Source of the DNA: Chloroflexota bacterium | GTDB taxonomy: Bacteria; Chloroflexota; Anaerolineae; UBA4142 | Reading direction: 5' to 3' | DNA: 64,000 nt | NCBI GenBank assembly: GCA_016215025.1 | Contig: JACRMI010000076.1 | Location: forward strand, 81,741-145,740 | Shown: positions 59,091-64,000 of the stretch, one piece after another | Layout: each line of letters opens with the position of its first letter | How positions within the stretch are numbered: position 1 is the first letter of the stretch | The notes under the pieces: model-generated | Told to the model about the DNA's origin: nothing | Databases searched by the model: none | What the model saw: only the letters and a program-made list of their open reading frames with translations | Program-made: the position numbers and the translations under genes

Positions 59091-59242
59091 GATTTTTGGC
59101 TGCCCTTTAGTGGCGAAGTGTGCCAAAGGAAGTTTGGAAGAGTATGAAGAGGACGCGGATTGTGAATGAGTTCGTCGTTGTAGAATCCTGATTGATAAAT
59201 ATAATGGGCGGCAAACAACATTGCTCCACTAATGTCTGATCT

Positions 59243-62011
59243 ATGCCAGATAATATCATCACGGAAGCTGAAACGCGCCAAGCGCTAATAGACACGCAAC
59301 TCAAAGCAGCCGGGTGGGATGTGAACAATCTTTCCCAGGTTCGCCGTGAATTGCCGTTGCCTGTAGCGGGACGACAAATACGCGAATCTGCCTCCGACTA
59401 TTTAACAGACAGTAACAGTGCCAATTTTGCAGATTATGTTTTATTCAAACGCAATGGCAAGCCGATAGCTATTGTTGAAGCCAAGCGGACTAGCCGCGAT
59501 CCGCTGACGGGTGAACGACAAGCTGAGGAATACGCGGATCGCATTCAGACTCAGTACGGTGTATCACCAATAATCTTTCTCGCGAATGGTAAAAAAATCT
59601 GGCTACTGGATCAAGGCCGCTACCCAGTGCGCGAGGTCAGTGGGTTCTATACGCCGGATGATTTAGATCGACTCGATTTTCAACGCCGCTTTGGTGAGCA
59701 ACTGACTGAGTTGGGCGCGCAAGCAGAAATTGTCAACCGTGATTATCAAACCTTGGCTGTCAAGACGGTAACCGAAAGTATTGCCAGCGGTCACCGGCGC
59801 AATCTGCTTGTGATGGCAACCGGCACTGGCAAGACCCGTACCGCGATTGCAATCATCGAAGTTCTTATGCGCGCCAAGTGGGCGCAACGTGTCTTGTTCC
59901 TTGCCGATCGGCGCGAGTTGGCACGCCAGGCATTAAGTGCCTTCAAAGAGTTTTTGTCCCACGAAAGCCGCGACCGAATAGAAGGCGGTGAGATCAATCA
60001 CGGTGCCCGAATCCACGTGGCGATTTATCCCAGCATGATGCAGGTTTACCGTCAACTATCGGTGGGATATTATGACCTCATCATTGCCGACGAAAGCCAC
60101 CGCTCCATTTACAACGACACTAGCTACCAGAAATTGTTCACGCATTTTGATGCGTTGTTGTTGGGGTTGACAGCCACGCCCACCGACTTTATTGATCACA
60201 ATACCTTTGATTTGTTCAACTGCGCGGATGGGAAACCCACTTTTGAATATGGTTATGCCCGCGCTGTGGACGAAGGTCATCTCGCACAGTATCGTGTGTT
60301 GGAGTCCAAGACCAAATTTCAGTTGGAGGGAATCAAAGCTGGGCAGTTGCCTCCTGAAATTCAACGACAACTAGTTGAGCAAGGTATTGATCCCAGTGAA
60401 GTGAATTTTGAAGGCACCGACTTGGAAAAACGCGTGACCAACACAGGCACCAATGAAGCGATTGCGGCGGAGATTGTAGAAAAATGCCGCAGAGATGCAA
60501 GCGGTACGCTTCCAGCCAAGACCATCATCTTTGCGATGAGCCACGCGCACGCGTTAGAGTTATACAAAGCATTCAACAAACGCTACCCCGAATGGCAACG
60601 ACGCGGATTGGCGCGGGTGATTGATAGCCAAATGGAACGCGCTGAGATTATGCTGGACGATTTCAAGTTCCGCGATATGCCGCGTGTGGCAATCTCAGTC
60701 GATATGCTTGATACTGGGATTGACGTACCTTCTATTCAAAACCTGGTTTTCGCCAAACCAGTATTTAGCCAAGTCAAGTTTTGGCAAATGATTGGACGTG
60801 GTACACGCCTCTGGGTAGACCCGCAGACAGCCGAACGCAAGACCGATTTCTTTGTGCTTGATTTTTGGGACAACTTTGCATACTTTAATTTGAATCCGCA
60901 GGGTGAGCGAGCCAACGCCGAAACGCCCTTGCCTGTGCGCTTGTTCCGTTTGCGCTTGGAAAAATTGCTGACTCTTCGCGGTTTGAACAAATTGACAGAA
61001 GCAACGGACACCGCCACGCAGTTGCGATCCATGCTAATGCAAATGCCCACAGATAATGCGCTGGTGCGCCAAAAGAGTGATGAGCTAGAAAAATATCTAG
61101 CGACCGACTTGAGCACGCTTGATGACATGTCTGGTATCAACGCACTCGCACCACTGTTGCGCTTTATGCCAGAGGTGAACTTTAACGTGATGGGATTTGA
61201 AGTTCGTACCGAAGAATTGACAACGGCGCAATTGTCTGGCAATGCTGAGAGTATTGAAAGATTGCACGAAAAAGTGCTGGGTGATTTAGATCGTCTGCCC
61301 ACCGGCTTGCCCGAAGTCCAAGCCCAAGCCGAAAAAATGGCATGGGTGCGTGGCGCGGGCTTTTGGGAGTTTCTTGATTACAGCCGTGTGATGGAATTGC
61401 AAACTACGTTTGCGCCACTCATGCGCTTTAGACAGCCACAGACGCGCCAAATTATTCATCTGAATTTGCCGGACAAAATTGTCCAGCGGATGTGGGTAGC
61501 CTATGGACCAACAGGCGAAGGTGCGTTTGTGGAAACCTACCGCGCTCAAGTCGAAGCATACCTGCGCGATCTCACCGACCAAGTACCCGCTTTGCAAAAA
61601 CTCCAACGTGGCGAAGACCTGCTACCGGCGGATGTGCAGTCGTTGGCGGCTGTGATAAATCGTCCGGACTTGTTTGTTACCGAAGATAATTTGCGGCAAG
61701 CATATGAACAACCTGATACAGATTTTGTGAAACTGTTGGGGCATGCTCTCAACCCAAATCATTTTCCGTTAGAGACTCGCGAGCAAGCCATCGCCAAGTC
61801 CTTTGAAGAGTTTATTGCCGCTCATCCACAGTACCGCGCCAGCCAATTACAATTCATTCGTCTGGTTCGCGCGGCAGTGATTAATCACACGCGCTTGACC
61901 ATGCAAGAACTCTTGCTTCCACCTTTCACACGCGTGGGTCTCGCTGATCGTTTATTCAGTTCACCCGAACTCGATGAAATTCTGATGTTCGCAAATCAAC
62001 TTGCCGAGTAA
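59243..62011 (+). CDS. hsdR: Type I restriction enzyme R subunit
   Basis: A 922-residue motor nuclease. The N-terminal PD-(D/E)xK nuclease is FADYVLFKRNGKPIAIVEAKR. The helicase begins with Walker A MATGTGKTRTAIAIIE and continues with ADESHRS (motif II), LLGLTATP (motif III), then VDMLDTGIDVP and QMIGRGTRLW (motifs V and VI). A C-terminal region of about 300 residues contacts the methylase. It cuts unmodified DNA after translocation. It is followed after five bases by hsdM. No strong ribosome site is visible at ATG 59243. Confidence 0.95.
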   Translation: MPDNIITEAETRQALIDTQLKAAGWDVNNLSQVRRELPLPVAGRQIRESASDYLTDSNSANFADYVLFKRNGKPIAIVEAKRTSRDPLTGERQAEEYADRIQTQYGVSPIIFLANGKKIWLLDQGRYPVREVSGFYTPDDLDRLDFQRRFGEQLTELGAQAEIVNRDYQTLAVKTVTESIASGHRRNLLVMATGTGKTRTAIAIIEVLMRAKWAQRVLFLADRRELARQALSAFKEFLSHESRDRIEGGEINHGARIHVAIYPSMMQVYRQLSVGYYDLIIADESHRSIYNDTSYQKLFTHFDALLLGLTATPTDFIDHNTFDLFNCADGKPTFEYGYARAVDEGHLAQYRVLESKTKFQLEGIKAGQLPPEIQRQLVEQGIDPSEVNFEGTDLEKRVTNTGTNEAIAAEIVEKCRRDASGTLPAKTIIFAMSHAHALELYKAFNKRYPEWQRRGLARVIDSQMERAEIMLDDFKFRDMPRVAISVDMLDTGIDVPSIQNLVFAKPVFSQVKFWQMIGRGTRLWVDPQTAERKTDFFVLDFWDNFAYFNLNPQGERANAETPLPVRLFRLRLEKLLTLRGLNKLTEATDTATQLRSMLMQMPTDNALVRQKSDELEKYLATDLSTLDDMSGINALAPLLRFMPEVNFNVMGFEVRTEELTTAQLSGNAESIERLHEKVLGDLDRLPTGLPEVQAQAEKMAWVRGAGFWEFLDYSRVMELQTTFAPLMRFRQPQTRQIIHLNLPDKIVQRMWVAYGPTGEGAFVETYRAQVEAYLRDLTDQVPALQKLQRGEDLLPADVQSLAAVINRPDLFVTEDNLRQAYEQPDTDFVKLLGHALNPNHFPLETREQAIAKSFEEFIAAHPQYRASQLQFIRLVRAAVINHTRLTMQELLLPPFTRVGLADRLFSSPELDEILMFANQLAE

Positions 62012-62016
62012 ATCTT

Positions 62017-63936
62017 ATGCTATCTCCTCAACTGCGTCGTAAAGTTTATAACCTGTGGACGATGTTCTGGGCGAGTGGTATCACCAACCCACTTACCGCC
62101 ATTGAACAAATTACATATCTGCTCTTTCTCAAACACCTGGAATTGCTGGATGAAAAACGTGTCAAGCAGGGAAAACAATCCATCTATGCCGTTTCATGGA
62201 TAGGCGAGAAGAAGACCAAAGATGGTAAAGACATCACTCCCCCAAATTACGAACAGTGCCGATGGTCAAACATCCGTTATGCAGCTGACTATGATCTGCT
62301 GACCGATATTGTTTTTCCGTGGTTGCGTGTTCTCGATAAAATCTTGATCAGCACTGGCAATAATGCGAACACGATGATCGAAGCTGGGCGTATGATGGAA
62401 GATGCTTATTTTCAACTGCCGCGCGAAAAAGCCGCCACGTTGAAAAACGCCATTAGCGATATTGATGCCCTGTTCACACTCGACACACATAGCGATTTGA
62501 TCGGTGACATCTTTGAAGAGTTGTTGCGTGGTATTCAGTCAGCAGGAAAAAACGGTCAGTTCCGCACCCCGCGTCATATCATTCGCTTTATGGTTGAGTT
62601 GGTAAACCCAACGCCACAAGACCGTATCCTCGACCCAGCGGCGGGTACAGATGGGTACCTTATCGCCAGCATTCAGCATATCCTAAAACAAGCGATGCTC
62701 GACGCGAAACTCGAAAAGGACTTGCGTTTGGAATGGGACGGTACACCACACCGCTTGGTTGTGCCGGATGCCGACAAATTAATCGTTGACGAACACTTCA
62801 CTGGCTACGACAATGACCGCACAATGGTGCGCATTGGTTGGATGAACATGATTTTGCACGGCATCGAGAGTCCGCACATCGAGCGCCGTGATAGTTTAGG
62901 TAAAGGATTGCCTGATTCAGAATCGGAACACTATACAGTGGTACTTGCCAATCCACCCTTCACAGGCAATGTGGATACGGATGATTTACATGAACGTCGT
63001 TTTCGACAAGAGGGTGGCAAAAAAGCACTTACCAACAAAAGTGAATTACTCTTTCTGGCATTGTTTATAGATTTGCTCGAACCTGGCGGACGCGCCGCCG
63101 TGATTGTGCCAGAGGGTGTGCTCTTTGGCTCTACCATTGCCCATCGCGCATTGCGCCGCCGCTTGTTGTTTGAACATGATCTGCGAGCCGTCATTTCCCT
63201 GCCTGCTGGAGTCTTCCAACCGTACACGGGGGTCAAGACATCGATTCTGTATTTCCACAAGCATCGTGGCAATAACGATCCTAAATTTGTCCCAGGCAAT
63301 GCGCCTTACACTCAGCATGTTCTTTTCTACGAAGTCTTGGATGATGGTTTTTCGTTGGATGCCAAGCGGAATGAACTCTTCCAACCTGGCGATCTTCCCG
63401 ACGCCTTGCAAAAAATCGAACAGCCTTCTACTTCTACGGATTACGTTCGCCCACATACCTACATTGATCGCTGGCAGTGGTCTGACGATATAGAGCGAAT
63501 TTTCCCAAACTTGCCAAGAGGAAATTTTGATTACAGTGTCATCGAGAATTTTACAGAATTCGGATCATTCGTTACTGCCGAAAACATACCTGATTTGGAT
63601 GCCATCACTAGCCACATAGTTGCCGAACAGACCTTGCGGATTTCTGAAACTTATACCGATTATTTGTCTACCCCTAATGGAACCAAAGCTACCCAAAAGG
63701 ATTTGGAAAAACGTCTGAGTCAGATTCGGAGAATCTTTACCACAACCGCGCGTGAGTATTTAGACAACGAAGATGAACAACACGCACGTAAGGCATTTGA
63801 TCCTGCCCTTGACTCGGCACACAAGCAAGCTGAATCTATATTGGCTGATTATCTTACTATACTCTATCTATGGGTTGATATGCAGCATGTGTTGCTTTCG
63901 GAAGAAGGCAACACGAATCTAGCGCCGTGTCATTGA
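62017..63936 (+). CDS. hsdM: Type I restriction enzyme M subunit (N6-adenine methylase)
   Basis: A 639-residue methylase, longer than the usual 500-530. The N-terminal helical domain (YNLWTMFWASGITNPLTAIEQITYLLFLK) precedes the catalytic domain. FRTPRHIIRFMVELVNP is conserved, motif I is DPAAGTDGYLIASI (Asp where many have Gly), and motif IV is VVLANPPF. LPAGVFQPYTGVKTSILYF follows. A C-terminal helical extension is likely involved in subunit contacts. No specificity subunit (hsdS) is seen before the window ends; it should follow. Confidence 0.94.
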   Translation: MLSPQLRRKVYNLWTMFWASGITNPLTAIEQITYLLFLKHLELLDEKRVKQGKQSIYAVSWIGEKKTKDGKDITPPNYEQCRWSNIRYAADYDLLTDIVFPWLRVLDKILISTGNNANTMIEAGRMMEDAYFQLPREKAATLKNAISDIDALFTLDTHSDLIGDIFEELLRGIQSAGKNGQFRTPRHIIRFMVELVNPTPQDRILDPAAGTDGYLIASIQHILKQAMLDAKLEKDLRLEWDGTPHRLVVPDADKLIVDEHFTGYDNDRTMVRIGWMNMILHGIESPHIERRDSLGKGLPDSESEHYTVVLANPPFTGNVDTDDLHERRFRQEGGKKALTNKSELLFLALFIDLLEPGGRAAVIVPEGVLFGSTIAHRALRRRLLFEHDLRAVISLPAGVFQPYTGVKTSILYFHKHRGNNDPKFVPGNAPYTQHVLFYEVLDDGFSLDAKRNELFQPGDLPDALQKIEQPSTSTDYVRPHTYIDRWQWSDDIERIFPNLPRGNFDYSVIENFTEFGSFVTAENIPDLDAITSHIVAEQTLRISETYTDYLSTPNGTKATQKDLEKRLSQIRRIFTTTAREYLDNEDEQHARKAFDPALDSAHKQAESILADYLTILYLWVDMQHVLLSEEGNTNLAPCH

Positions 63937-64000
63937 CGCGGCTTGTGACGCACCCCAGACGCCGTGTCGCTCGGCATTACGCCATGAAGAAACTCAAGGT

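Noticed and set aside
63937..64000. Possible start of a next gene (ATG 63984)
   Set aside because: Only six codons are visible and no ribosome site is seen; an hsdS gene is expected nearby but cannot be claimed.

Overview
The window looks like a chromosomal segment of a Chloroflexota (Anaerolineae-like) bacterium, probably a metagenome assembly. This is inferred from Thr/Pro-rich exported lipoproteins, a CO2-type (class II) PurE, the gene styles, and many short palindromic repeats between and inside genes. No rRNA is present, so the taxonomic call stays soft.

Layout. (1) 1-10.9 kb: a long plus-strand purine operon, purQ(partial)-HAD-purC-SUMF1-like-purE-purF-HAD-purD-[GxxExxY]purM-purN-guaB, ended by a 25-bp perfect palindrome. 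It carries pathway steps from PRPP to AIR, AIR carboxylation, SAICAR and then IMP to XMP; purL/purS, purB and purH are not in the window. Repeat-derived segments have entered the frames of purQ, purE/purF, purD, purM and purN, and a GxxExxY nuclease-like protein is fused in frame to PurM. (2) 11-20 kb: a radical SAM DNA-repair-type protein from a leaderless promoter, a sphingosine-1-phosphate-lyase-like PLP enzyme, a HEPN protein with primase-polymerase-like motifs, an MFS transporter plus FGGY kinase operon, a lipoprotein and fumarase. (3) 20-25 kb: a minus-strand trio of sigma factor, zinc-finger anti-sigma-like protein and TPR-CHAT protease, the best candidate here for an undescribed regulatory or defence circuit.

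(4) 26-37 kb: a sugar-catabolic cluster with a LacI repressor and paired operators, a UroD-like protein, an ABC importer (binding protein and two permeases, no ATPase), RraA-like and HpcH aldolases, an isomerase-fold protein, a Zn-alcohol dehydrogenase, a RbsD/FucU mutarotase and ribokinase. (5) 37-49 kb, mostly minus strand: an OmpR/EnvZ-type two-component pair, an intradiol dioxygenase-like and a YceI lipoprotein, a MacAB-type export system with a TolB-like protein, an ECF sigma plus AhpD-like protein, and an ArsR repressor with a methyltransferase that share an operator motif. (6) 49.5-54.7 kb: two tandem secreted paralogues behind a leader RNA, then the housekeeping set trxB, rsmE, prmA and dnaJ.

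(7) 54.8-55.5 kb: a c-di-AMP (ydaO-type) riboswitch with no gene behind it, then tRNA-Phe and tRNA-Gly. (8) 55.6-64 kb: a mobile island next to tRNA-Gly with a tyrosine recombinase, two XRE regulators, an HUH replication initiator, a small CxxC protein, a probable ~90-nt RNA and a type I restriction system (hsdR, hsdM); its right end is outside the window. All functional calls come from motifs read by eye; no database search was possible.
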